NCBI GenBank assembly: GCA_942159475.1 | Contig: OW804100.1 | Span: forward strand, 12,398,646 to 12,462,645 | Direction of reading: 5' to 3' | Source of the DNA: Sthenelais limicola | Lineage: Eukaryota; Annelida; Polychaeta; Phyllodocida; Sigalionidae | DNA length: 64,000 nt | Shown: piece after piece, positions 21,701 through 31,290 of the stretch | Position numbering within the stretch: the first letter of the stretch is position 1 | Layout of the letters: each line of letters begins with the position of its first letter | Position numbers and translations under genes: made by a program | The notes under the pieces: model-generated | Database searches by the model: none | Seen by the model: only the letters and a program-made list of their open reading frames with translations | Told to the model about the DNA's origin: nothing

Positions 21701-24559
21701 TGATTCGCCATATGCCCAGCCTGCATTTTGTTTATGTACCAGGCCAAAGTTAGCATCCATAGAAATGATCACTGATCCATTCTGGAAAAAGAATTAACAT
21801 GTTGGCTAGTATAGATCACTCTTAATATTTTGAGGATGGGAGATAGTAAAATGAACATATCACAAGACTACAAACATAACATTTGAACGTTTGAAATAAG
21901 AGGTTGCCTGGGCCATTTTGCAAGTTAAAATCATGGTGGGCAAGCGGTTTTGGCCATGAGCTTGCCCGCCCAAGCCAGTTCTATTTACCGCAAGATTCTT
22001 GTGGTATATTTGCAGCAGAAATCTTTAAATTCCCTATTTTGATTTCCGTTGTTTTCAAAACATTATTAACGATAAGAAAACCTGATTTTGTCAGTACATT
22101 GCCTGGTGGGCAACATATTTTCATTCCTTATTTTGACCACTGATAACATATAAGGCATTTTTGGTCCTGTTGATAAATAAATGCTAAGTGCACTTATACA
22201 CACCTTATCACAAGCCGGGCAAGAGGTCCGCCACTTGTTGTCATCCTCATGAAAGGAAAATGGGGAATCAGTAATCTGTTGGGAAAATATCCTGAACTCA
22301 GGAATTGATTCTCCCCTTGTGATGCAGTTAAGCCGAGACTTACCCTACAATGTTAAAACAATTTTCCCATTCTTAAGTGATGAAATGCACAAATGAGGAG
22401 AGCATTAATGAAAGGGAGAATGGTGATAGTAAAATAGAATGCATATGTTATTTTGGAATTGATAAGATGAGAAGGAAAAATACATGCTTTATTTTCATTT
22501 ATATTTAGGTTATATTATAAAAAAATAACTTACGAAAACTTTCTTATTCTTGGTGTCAACAGCTTTTACAAAGCCTTGTACAGAGATATGACAATCTAAA
22601 GTGAAAGCGTCAAGCAAATCCATCAGTTCAATTGACACTGCAGTGGAGGGCGCATAAGGTGAGCTGGGCCAGAAGCCCGTGGCCACCAGCTCAGAAGCAA
22701 GATCAGCTACATAATAGATTTGACAATCAGAATGTGTCCGCCCTGTAATAGATATTTATAAATAAGTACACAATGTTCAGGCAGAGTATTGTTTATACTG
22801 GTTCCTCAATCATGCATACAAGTTTGACATTTTATCAGTAGGATCTTGCCACCCCTCTCCACCTACATAACCAGCACAAGAACATGTATTATTGAGAAGA
22901 ACTAATTGATTCCTATAATTACTTACCTTTAGCATCAATAAGTGACATATTTGCTTGAAGTGTAGCATTAGGTTTCATTTGGATTCTCTTCAAAAAGTCC
23001 ATCTCGGCCGGGTAAAATGCACCATTCTGGAAGATATAAACAAAATAATAATGCCATGTGATGGCAGACAAACATTTGATTTCAAGTTCACACACCCATT
23101 TTTTTTTAAATCAATTTACAAAAATACAAATGTGTTGAAGTCCAGGGAGTTGACACATCACATACAGTAATGTCAGCTGGTAATGTATACCAATAAAGAC
23201 TATTAGGGATAATGATGAATAATGTCAGAATATTTAGAGATAGTACTGTGGTAGTCAATAACTGAGTAGAGATCAATGTTTCTATCTCTACTGGCCAAAT
23301 GAATATGTCATTTTTTATTGTTCAAGAGAACGAATAGGGTTATCTAGGTTGGCAAAAGAAGTGAAAAAATCACTTCATATTATTTGTAATAAGTGGTCCA
23401 TAAGTGTGTTGGTATGTTGGGGAATCACCAACATCCTCTCACACCTCTGTATGTTGTAATGCTTATTAACTAGACTAGACTGTTTTTCATCTCATCAGAT
23501 CATTTCATCCATTACTCTTGATTTGTAAAATAATTATTTCTTGTAGTATTTTGCCTAATTATTATCATGCATTCTCTCTGTTTATGTTTAATTTCTTGTA
23601 TACTCGCAGGTCACATCGAAAAACCATCTATGGGTGAGCGTGCTATCATTGTGTTGAAATTTCATGAATAAATTGATTTGTAAAAAAAAAAAGTGTATTG
23701 GCATAATGATTACCTGGAACAATTCAACTTTGTGCAATCGCTGCACAGGATGTATATCTGTGAGGCATGTCTTACAATATAGCGATTTTCTGCAGCAATC
23801 AATGCAGCGATAAAACACTTGATAAGTCTTGTCACATTGTGCACAAGCTAGGGGGAGAGATGGTGCTTCACCCTCGATATATGAATGAAAGAAGGGGATC
23901 CTCCGTGTATCCCACCTTCGGATCTCATCCTGTCTCTTCTGACAGTAGTCACCTGAAATATAATATTTTACAGTGAATAGTGAGTATATTCTGGGATGTT
24001 TCTTGTAGAATTGAGAGGTATTAGAGTGTATATTAATTATATTAGAGTGTTATATTAGATTTATATTAACTAACTGAATATATAATTATCATAACAATAT
24101 TATTAATGCCATTTTTCATGATTAAGTACATTAATATCAAGTATTTACCATTGCTATATTAAGCTGTTAGTTGTAATCACATACCAAATCCCATACCAAG
24201 CCACTAACACCAGATGGTTATGCACTGTTTTCTTGTCCAGGAAATTAGTAAAATTTAGTAAAATCTGAGAATGACAAATACTATGTATGTCTACACATCT
24301 TCTGTTGTGCATAGTTGGTAATTATATCTTTATTAAACAAGTTGAATAAAAGAAAGAAAGATTGAAAAAATTACTTCGTTCTGTACTGGTCACTTCTTGG
24401 CCATTATCGATGGGATTAACAAAGCCACTTTCTCTGGAGACACTTGTGCCTGGGTATGAAAGTTTCTGTAAATTTGGAATTAAGGGCACCGTCATTGTGG
24501 ACCGCTTTCGTGTTGAGGCATTGTAAACTTTCACTCTTAGTCCTTTTTTTGGATTCAAC
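15253..24559 (-). CDS. KDZ (Kyakuja/Dileera/Zisupton) transposase, multi-exon
   Basis: A DDE-type transposase gene of the KDZ group. Exons in transcription order: 24375-24559, 23714-23952, 22927-23026, 22534-22742, 22204-22344, 21614-21781, 20715-20851, 19682-19787, 19482-19565, 18836-19005, 18425-18514, 17807-17902, 17125-17182, 16875-16943, 16575-16759, 16059-16234, 15253-15738 (stop TAG/TAA end at 15253). All have AG/GT limits, and phases agree at every junction except 19682/19565. The product is about 900 residues: an N-terminal CxC-type cysteine cluster, a small CPAC zinc element, then the catalytic motifs SMDANF (first Asp), FYDIAC (second Asp) and SDGEQLERLWS (Glu), a charged helical region and an acidic C-terminal tail. 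The first exon begins mid-codon, so the start lies upstream and was not found. KDZ enzymes move their own element. No terminal inverted repeats were identified, so element limits, and whether this is a mobile copy or a host-retained gene, are open. Confidence 0.85.
18836..19005 (-). CDS. KDZ gene, exon with catalytic Glu (DGExxER)
   Basis: Encodes RRIEGYGLSDGEQLERLWSY, the hallmark third motif of KDZ transposases, with the Glu after SDG as the predicted third catalytic acid. It is followed by RITKEQTPNHRRALL. Two bases are carried in from the previous exon and one base is passed on. Confidence 0.9.
19682..19787 (-). CDS. KDZ gene, exon with second catalytic Asp (YDIAC)
   Basis: Encodes LSYPVHMIEEV and then FFYDIACMLQNHLK; the Asp of YDIAC is the predicted second catalytic residue. 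With the donor AAG/GTTAGT the exon ends in phase 0, which does not fit the next exon at 19482-19565 (needs two carried bases). Using a donor 4 bp downstream (left limit 19678) together with an acceptor 13 bp earlier (right limit 19578) restores phase. Which pair is used cannot be decided from sequence. Confidence 0.8.
21614..21781 (-). CDS. KDZ gene, exon with first catalytic Asp (DxN)
   Basis: Exactly 56 codons, phase 0 at both ends. Encodes NGSVIISMDANFGLVHKQNA; the Asp of SMDANF matches the first catalytic Asp of the family, which is normally in a DGNF/DANF context. It directly follows the CPAC zinc element of exon 22204-22344. Confidence 0.9.
21904..21985. repeat. Dispersed GCCC-motif repeat in a KDZ intron
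   Basis: Contains GGTGGGCAAG and GCTTGCCCGCCCAAG. Related TGCCC/GGGCA sequence recurs at about 24780-24930. Low-copy dispersed repeat, non-coding. Confidence 0.35.
23714..23952 (-). CDS. KDZ gene, exon with CxC-type cysteine cluster
   Basis: Encodes CAQCDKTYQVFYRCIDCC, then LYCKTCLTDIHPVQRLHKVE. The C-x2-C / C-x2-C / C-x2-C plus two His spacing and the final LH.VE match the cysteine cluster (CxC2-like) found next to KDZ transposase domains, thought to bind zinc. It lies about 60 residues from the start of the visible protein. Confidence 0.85.
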
Positions 24560-25620
24560 CTGGAAAATAAGTAATGAAGATGGAAGTGTGATTGAGGGAG
24601 AGACAGACAGACAGACAGAGACTGATAAGTTCAATCATGTTACATATATGCATATTTTACAGCAAGTCCATTTTGATTTGTTTCAGTGAGTTATTCCCAA
24701 TTCAAGGAGTCGAAGGACAACCATATAATTCACCACACGTTTATATATCAATGTCTACTTGTGAAAATAGCGACTTGCACCAAAATTCACTTGCCCAGAA
24801 CAAATGAAAAGTTTCACAAACAAATTCACCTGCCCCAAAAGTGGTCTATACTGTAAAACGGGACCAAAATCACCTGGGCAACTTACTGGGGTAATCCACA
24901 TGCCCCAATGAAAATTGGGCAGGTCGGAGCTAGGCGCTAGAAACAAAAAGAGTAAAGGAAAAAAAATGTCTGACAATAAGGAGTTAGTAGATCTATGGCA
25001 AAATTAAGCAGCTCTTTTCTTCTATCAGAGTGCCTTTGGTGTTTAATCATTATTAAATTATATTTCGATGTAAAATATTGAACATTGATTTCATACCTAG
25101 ATGTCAAATAGTATTTTATTATGAATATGCTTTTATTAGACTCGTAGACTCTTTTTTTTCTATTGATATGCACATTTATTTCATGCACATTCCTCTTGTG
25201 AGGTGCAATAAAAATATCTCATGATTTATCTATGCTATTTGATAACATTTTATGCAGATATAATAAATAAAGGATGGAAGTATGACTGGATTAATATATG
25301 GAATAATTTTTACATAATATTTTCTCTGCCTACCTTTCAACAAAATAGCTATATATCCATACTTGTATCAGTACATTTAGTTTATATTTTGTCTGTACAA
25401 AAAAAATACACTTGGGACAGGTGAAAATCCCTGAATAGGAGACCTGCAAACAAAGTATAAATAACATTAAAAAAAATAATTAAACAATTACATATTATAA
25501 TGTGAGCAGAAATGCCTGAGAACAGCATCAAATTATGTAATCTTATGTCGTGAATAACGAAATTGTGAATCATAAAACCTTAATGTCTCCAAATCCAACA
25601 TACACCAAGCTATGTATAGA
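24560..25620. other. Region expected to hold the KDZ start; no exon confirmed
   Basis: The 5' end of the KDZ gene should lie here or further right. Two intervals with acceptor/donor signals are open in the correct phase (minus strand, near 24882-24931 and near 25410-25445), but both are short and one lies in a repeat, so neither is asserted. A GACA microsatellite sits at about 24601-24622. Confidence 0.35.
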
Positions 25621-25624
25621 AAGT

Positions 25625-25855
25625 AGGTTTTCCATAGCTAAATTGGTTGGCGGATAGGTGTGCATTGATATGCACATTTCTGCACACTAACTTAGCTACG
25701 GAAATGAGTTTGAAAATATGTTTTCCGTAGCTAAGTTAGTTGGCGGATAGGTGTGCAGTGATATGCACATTTCTGCCAACTAACTTACCTACGGAAATGA
25801 GTTTGAAAGTATGTTTTCCGTAGCTAAGTTAGTTGGCGGATAAGGGCATATTGGA
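25625..25855. repeat. Alternating palindromic array 1
   Basis: Five copies of the ~22-bp core CCGTAGCTAAGTTAGTTGGC, alternating in orientation, near 25632, 25682, 25725, 25774 and 25818. Two kinds of spacer alternate: an AAATGAGTTTGAAA type and a GATAGGTGTGCA...TGATATGCACA type, the second itself palindromic. The region can fold into a chain of hairpins. Non-coding. Confidence 0.8.
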
Positions 25856-26278
25856 CTTACCTGCCAATATCAGAAATACTACTGCATTGGATGAGTTAAG
25901 AAATATTCAGAAAATTGCTTGAAAAATGCAAGAATCTTGTAGTTATATGGATTATATTACTGATTACAATATTATATTGATTACAAAAAATGATGTTAAA
26001 TTTAGAATCCTAACATGTGTAACATGAGATTATCAGGTTCGCCTGAAAATGTTTTCGCAATGAAATTTATTTAAAAAAAACAAAAAACATTATGTTTGTA
26101 TCATATTGTTTCATTACAAATCATATTCACTCAACAAATCATCATATATATATATGATCATCAATGCTATGTATGTTCAGGCTGTTAAATTAATTTATTA
26201 ATACAATTGTTTCATTTTTGTGGCTATTGGACAGATATACTTCAAATATTCAAGAGTCAGTAATGCAATATACAAAAC

Positions 26279-26480
26279 CATTTCTGCCAACTAACTAGCT
26301 ACGGAAATGAGTTTGGAAAATCAGTTTTCTGTAGCTAAGTTAGTTGGCGGAAATGCACATTTCTGCCAACTAACTTAGCTACGGAAATGAGTTTGAAAGT
26401 ATGTTTTCCGTTGCTAAGTTAGTTGGCAGATAGGTGCATATTGGACGTACATTTCTGTCAACTAACTTACCTACGGAAAG
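26279..26480. repeat. Alternating palindromic array 2
   Basis: Five more cores of the same family near 26284, 26329, 26363, 26409 and 26457, with the same spacer kinds, separated from array 1 by about 420 bp of unrelated AT-rich DNA. Stray single cores lie at about 29197-29220 and 31908-31928. Confidence 0.8.
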
Positions 26481-27009
26481 AATATCCCAAAGGGCATTGT
26501 CAGTGTTATATGACCTCCACCCCGAACAATCCCCACCTCACTATTTCATGACTCCTCTCTGATTTTGTCAAGAAGTCATCAAATCAAATTTATTTTGTGG
26601 TATAATAACAAGATCCATCAATCTCCCAATATCCATCTCTCAAACTGTTACCCAGTGATTAGTTAAATTCCCAAATGAAGGATCGCCATTGGGCATTGTA
26701 TGATAGGAATTTAGGACTGGATCAGGTACGATTGCGGAAGGATCAGTAGGAGATTTTAGGATTATTATTATTCCTTGCCCTACCCTTGTCCTATAGTAGG
26801 ACGGTCCTACATTAGTACATCTCACCCTGTATCCAAAATGTTGGAACCATACACATAACATACAACATCTAATTAACCATGATTTCATATTATATACATA
26901 TTTTACCATCCCCCTATCCTCCTAGGATAGAGATCTCCCTATCGACAAGCTGGAGTCTCTGGAGGCTGGAGACTGTATAGCAGTTTAGCCAATTCTCATA
27001 GCTGTTCCC

Positions 27010-27204
27010 CCCCCCCCCACAAGACGAGGCGGGGGGGTGGGGTGGATGTTTGGGGCTCACTAGATATTTAATACATTCACATATTATATCAGTTCCGCAG
27101 TATTAAATTAATCACAAAAGACTGAACAGACATTTTCGAATGTGAGGATTATTAGAGATGTCCACCGCCCCCCCCCCCCACCCCCCCCCCCCCCCCCATG
27201 AAAT
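27010..27204. repeat. Poly-C/poly-G tracts
   Basis: Long C runs at about 27006-27019 and 27170-27198 and a G run near 27029-27035. Length is likely variable and hard to sequence accurately. Confidence 0.8.
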
Positions 27205-27640
27205 TAATTTTGTCTCTTAACTCCCTAAATAATTACACCAGTTGTGTTCACATCGGACTACTATTTAAAAAAGTTATGACACTTTACCTAAAAATTGAAA
27301 GGGGGAGCCTGGCCCCTATATTAACCCTCCTGCCCCCCCCCCCCCACACACACACAATAGTTAATTTTGTCTCTTAATTCCCAACGTAATCCACCACACC
27401 AGTTGTGTTCACATGAAGCTATTATTTAAAAAGTTATGACACTTTACCTAAACATTGAAAAGGGGGGTCTGGCCCCTATATACCCCCCCAAACACACATA
27501 CAAACTAGTTAATTTGGTCTCTTAATTCCCAACGTAATCCACCACACCAGTTGTGTTCACATGAAGCTATTATTTAAAAAGTTATGACACTTTACCTAAA
27601 ATTTGAAAGGGGGTTCCGGCCCCTAATACCCCCCCCCCCC
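27204..27640. repeat. ~150-bp tandem repeat, 3 units, joined by poly-C
   Basis: Units start at about 27204, 27361 and 27509 with TTAATTTTGTCTCTTAA, continue through CACCAGTTGTGTTCACAT and AAGTTATGACACTTTACC, and end GGCCCCTA followed by a C run. Units 2 and 3 are closer to each other than to unit 1. No gene. Confidence 0.85.
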
Positions 27641-27644
27641 CACC

Positions 27645-27730
27645 CTGAAATCCACACCCACACAAGTGAGATGATCGTCCCCCCCCCCCCCCCACCCTGA
27701 AATCCACACCCACACAAGTGAGATGATCGT
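27645..27730. repeat. ~43-bp direct duplication
   Basis: CACCCTGAAATCCACACCC...GAGATGATCGT occurs twice in succession, the first preceded and the second separated by poly-C. Confidence 0.75.
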
Positions 27731-28124
27731 TGGACACTTGGTGCAAAGTGGTTCTTTAAACAGACAGACTTTAGACACGTATGAGCGATAATAAGGGAAC
27801 AATGCAATAATACATCACAGTGTAATTGATATGGAAGGATTTGCAGATACAGTACCTTTTCACTATCACGCCCTTCTTTGCTGGTGGCATTTGTGTACAT
27901 TAAAAGAGGGCAATAATCCAATGTAGTCCAAAAGTGTCCTGTGGTAAAATATATGGCAGCAAACGTCCTACGTCCTATACGGTGCGGTGCGTGGTACACT
28001 AAGGCACTGGTATGATCAAGCAAGAGGGACCAAACTTAATGGGTACTTTACACCCCAATATAGCAGTTGCATAGGTTCTTGGATGATTTTCATGCGGGCA
28101 TATGGTATAAATATTAATCATGGA

Positions 28125-29090
28125 GACAAAAAAGTGGAATGGAAGAGGGGAGGGTAGGAGGAGGGAGGAGGGGGAGGAGGAGAGAAGAGGAAGGGAGAGG
28201 AGTGGGAGGAGAGAGGGGGGGGGGGAGAGAGGAGAGAGTTCGGGGGAGGGAGGAGGGGGGAGGAGGAGAGAAGAGGAAGGGAGGGGAGGAGAGAAGAAGA
28301 AGGGAGACGAGGGGGAGGAGAGAGGGGGAGGAGAGTAGAGCGAGGAGGAGAGAAAAGGAAGGGGCAGAGGGGGAGAGCTAGGGGGGAGGAGGAGGAGGGG
28401 GGAGGAGAGGAAAGGGAGGAGGAGAGGAAAGGAAGGAAGGGGGAGGAGCGGGGGGAGGAGAGAGGAGGGGGGGGGAGGAGGGGAAGGAGGAGAGAGGGAG
28501 GGATGAGGAAAAGGAGGAGAGAGAAGGGGGAGGAGGAGAAAGGAAGGGAGGGGGAGGAGCGGCGGGGGGGGGGGGAGAGGAGGAGGAGGGGGGCGAGAGG
28601 AGGAGGAGGAGGTGGAGGAGGAGGATGAGAGAAAAGGAAGGGAGGGGGAGGAGCGGCGGGGGGGGGGAGAGGGGGAGAGCTAGAGGGGAGGAGGAGGAGG
28701 GGGGGAGAAAAGGAAGGAAGGGGCAGGAGGGGGGAGGAGAGGAAAGGGAGGAGGAGAGGAAAGGAAGGAAGGGGGAGGAGCGGGGGGAGGAGAGAGGACG
28801 GGGGGAGGAGGAGGGGAAGGAGGAGAGAAGAGGAAGGGAGAAGAGGGGGAGGGATGAGGAAAAGGAGGAGAGAGAAGGGGGAGGAGGAGAAAGGAAGGGA
28901 GGGGGAGGAGCGGCGGGGGGGGGGAGAGGAGGAGGAGGGGGGCGAGAGGAGGAGGAGGAGGTGGAGGAGGAGGATGAGAGAAAAGGAAGGGAGGGGGAGG
29001 AGCGGCGGGGGGGGGGGGGGGAGAGGGGGAGAGCTAGAGGGGAGGAGGAGGAGGGGGAGGGGGAGAGGAGTAGGAGGAGGGAGGTAGAGG
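28125..29090. repeat. ~950-bp homopurine (GGA/GAG) block with internal ~350-bp duplication
   Basis: Nearly pure purine on the plus strand. Landmarks repeat at constant offset: GATGAGAGAAAAGG at 28624 and 28973, GGGATGAGGAAAAGG at about 28500 and 28852, and GAGCGGCGGGG at both. A ~350-bp segment has therefore been duplicated in tandem. Long open frames on both strands (Ser/Pro-rich on minus, Arg/Glu/Gly-rich on plus) are by-products of composition. Confidence 0.9.
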
Positions 29091-29228
29091 GAATGTCCTC
29101 AGCATTTGTTAGTTCCAAGAATAGCCATTGGTATGTGTGGTGGCACTGTCTGTATTGTATCAGTATCCGTAGTTATCTTAGTGAAAGGAAAGTGTGTTTT
29201 CTGTAAGTAAGTTAGTTAGCGGAAATGT

Positions 29229-30460
29229 CTGTATTGGGTGCTATATGCTACAACATCATTCCAGACTATATGCTATGTCTGGAATGATGACTATTTTATA
29301 AAGTACATTGTATACATCAAGCGAAACAAAAACATCTATTTTGTGTAAAACCTACTAGTTTAAGATTAAAAAATGAATGTTTAAAACAATTTTGTAGTGA
29401 ACTCGACAGTCATTGACTGAGAAGTCTGATAAACTACATAACGACTCCATTTGTTTGCTATTGGGGTGCCGAAGACCTCGCTGTACTGCAGGAGAAAACC
29501 CTTCATGGCAGCTAGTCTGCAATAAAACTATATCAAATCAAATCAAATCTAACTGAAAACTAGGTAGGGGGGGAGTACATCCTTCTTTAGGGAACCACTA
29601 TCCAGGAACTGAACAAATATTTTCAGTCTATTTCATAAAAGTAGTTATTTTAAACGTGAGAAATACACATTTTAAGATTGTTTTTCTGCTTTAATATTAA
29701 TTAACTTGTTTGTAAAAAAAGACGAAGAAAAAAGAAGGTCATTAAATACAATTAATGGGGGTCAAAAATGTTTTAGGTGGGGTAGGGACTAAAGCGGAAA
29801 CACCTTTTTTGTGTGTGTGGGGGGGGGGGGGGGGGCTGCGCATTCAGATTGTGCATTCAGATTGCAATTCCCCTGAGACAAAAGAAGCCTCTTTAGGAGG
29901 GATGGTTAGGCTGTGTTTAAAGATGTCTTTATCAGACTTAGGCATTTTAGATGTGGCGTACTGTTCTTAGAGGTCGCAGGCAAAGTGATAGAAAGATATA
30001 ATAAATTATATAAAAAGCGTCTAGTATTTTGGGTTTTTAACATAAGGTAGACTCAATGAATCTAAAAAATGCAAGGCTCAGCAAACCAATATGCTGTACA
30101 TTCTGGTTGTTTCTAACATCAGTAACCTTCATTTAAGCATTACATCTCATGGGAGGCCTAAAAATGATAAAACATTCCCACTACTACACAGTGCTGTGCT
30201 CTATATGATTATTAATCAAATATTGCTAAACACAACATAGTATTTAGTAATTACCTTCATAAGGATTCATGCAGTCAGTATGGCTGCATGTTGTGCATGC
30301 TATATTTAAAAAACTCGTATCAAAATCGCATGTGAATAGTTAATGTTTATCTTCTGTTTCCTATTACTCTTAAATCTTTGTCTGCCAGTTATGACATAAA
30401 GCATGCACATTTGTAACGTTTTTACCAGGATTAGTTCACCTCGTACTCCGCTAGTGGGTG
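29229..30460. other. Gene-free interval
   Basis: Contains a poly-G run at about 29818-29834 and no supported exon or element. Confidence 0.5.
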
Positions 30461-30467
30461 AGGAGGT

Positions 30468-30530
30468 CAAATTGAAGTAGTACCAGGGTTCAACCCACAA
30501 CATTCTCATGCCACTGAGCTGACGGAGTGC
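30468..30530 (-). repeat. tRNA-like SINE head
   Basis: The minus strand carries an A-box-like GTCAGCTCAGTGGCATGAG and, downstream, a B-box-like GGGTTGAACCC at tRNA spacing. There is no complete cloverleaf, so this is a SINE remnant rather than a tRNA gene. Confidence 0.45.
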
Positions 30531-30644
30531 TGTAGCCTGCTCGCCCACCCCAGCACCCCATTGTGAGACAGGCAAGAGGGACTTGTTACGGATAGTTGGC
30601 CTTCGCTCAGTGCCTGGGGGAAAAGTGTAAATCATAGCCACTCC

Positions 30645-30712
30645 CTGGATTCGAATCTACAACATCCACTCTCGTGCCCCTGGGTTCAAAGCCAGCGACC
30701 ACTCTGTCATCC
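30645..30712 (-). repeat. tRNA-like SINE head
   Basis: The minus strand has ACAGAGTGGTCGCTGGC (A-box region) followed at about 35 bp by GATTCGAATCC, a good B box. A related head lies 90 bp away on the plus strand. Confidence 0.5.
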
Positions 30713-30794
30713 TACAACCCCGAGACACACACACTGGCATATACTATTATATGCACATAAACCCTTTTTCATATTAAGTATGGAGTGTGGTTGT

Positions 30795-30872
30795 TAGGGG
30801 TGGAGTAATGGTACAGCGCTGGCTTCGAAGTCAAAGGCTCCTGAAGGTACTGGGTTCGAATCCGATGAACAC
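30795..30872 (+). repeat. tRNA-like SINE head
   Basis: GGAGTAATGGTACAGCGCTGG (A-box region) followed by GGGTTCGAATCC (near-perfect B box). The acceptor stem does not pair convincingly, so this is a tRNA-derived SINE promoter rather than a functional tRNA. Confidence 0.6.
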
Positions 30873-30954
30873 CTATGCAAAATGCTCCCCTTTGAATGGA
30901 TCAAATATTCCCCACAAAATAAGGACAGAATAATATGACGGGGGACTGTGTGCA

Positions 30955-31290
30955 TGTCTAGTGCATGCGAGGGGCGGCTACCCCAGAAGGCCGCTTCTTA
31001 GCCCGCCCCTCCTCCTCCTCCTCCTCCTCCTCCACACCAACGCTACCACCAGGGCTAGTAGTAGACACAGGAGGAGTAGGAGTAGTAGTCTGGAGGGACG
31101 AGGCCGTGGAGCAGGCTGGCCGGCTGGAGGAGAGGGGTAGCTGGAGGAGGACGAGCTGGAGGAGGAGTTGGGACGAGATCATAGAGAAGGAAGAATGGGC
31201 TGGTTTATAGAGTTGTGAGAGAAGAAAAGATAGCGACAGAGAAAAGGAGCGACAGCTAGAGAGAGACGATGACACAGGAGTGATGTACAT
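30955..31290. other. GC-rich patch with (CTC)n; possible exon on either strand
   Basis: A GC-rich island with a CTC run at 31012-31033. Frames are open on both strands (81 codons plus, 110 codons minus; the minus frame has a Glu8 run and ends RMH before a stop). A TATA-like CTATAAAC lies on the minus strand near 31208. Simple-repeat composition explains the open frames, so no gene is asserted. Confidence 0.35.

Noticed and set aside
25625..26480. CRISPR-like regular repeats
   Set aside because: Repeats alternate in orientation, spacers are themselves repeated, and the DNA is eukaryotic.
28378..29118. 246-codon Ser/Pro-rich frame (minus) and Arg/Glu/Gly-rich frames (plus)
   Set aside because: Direct result of the homopurine repeat; no sequence complexity and frames on both strands.
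30795..30872. Functional tRNA gene
   Set aside because: Good A and B boxes but no pairing acceptor stem; fits a SINE head.
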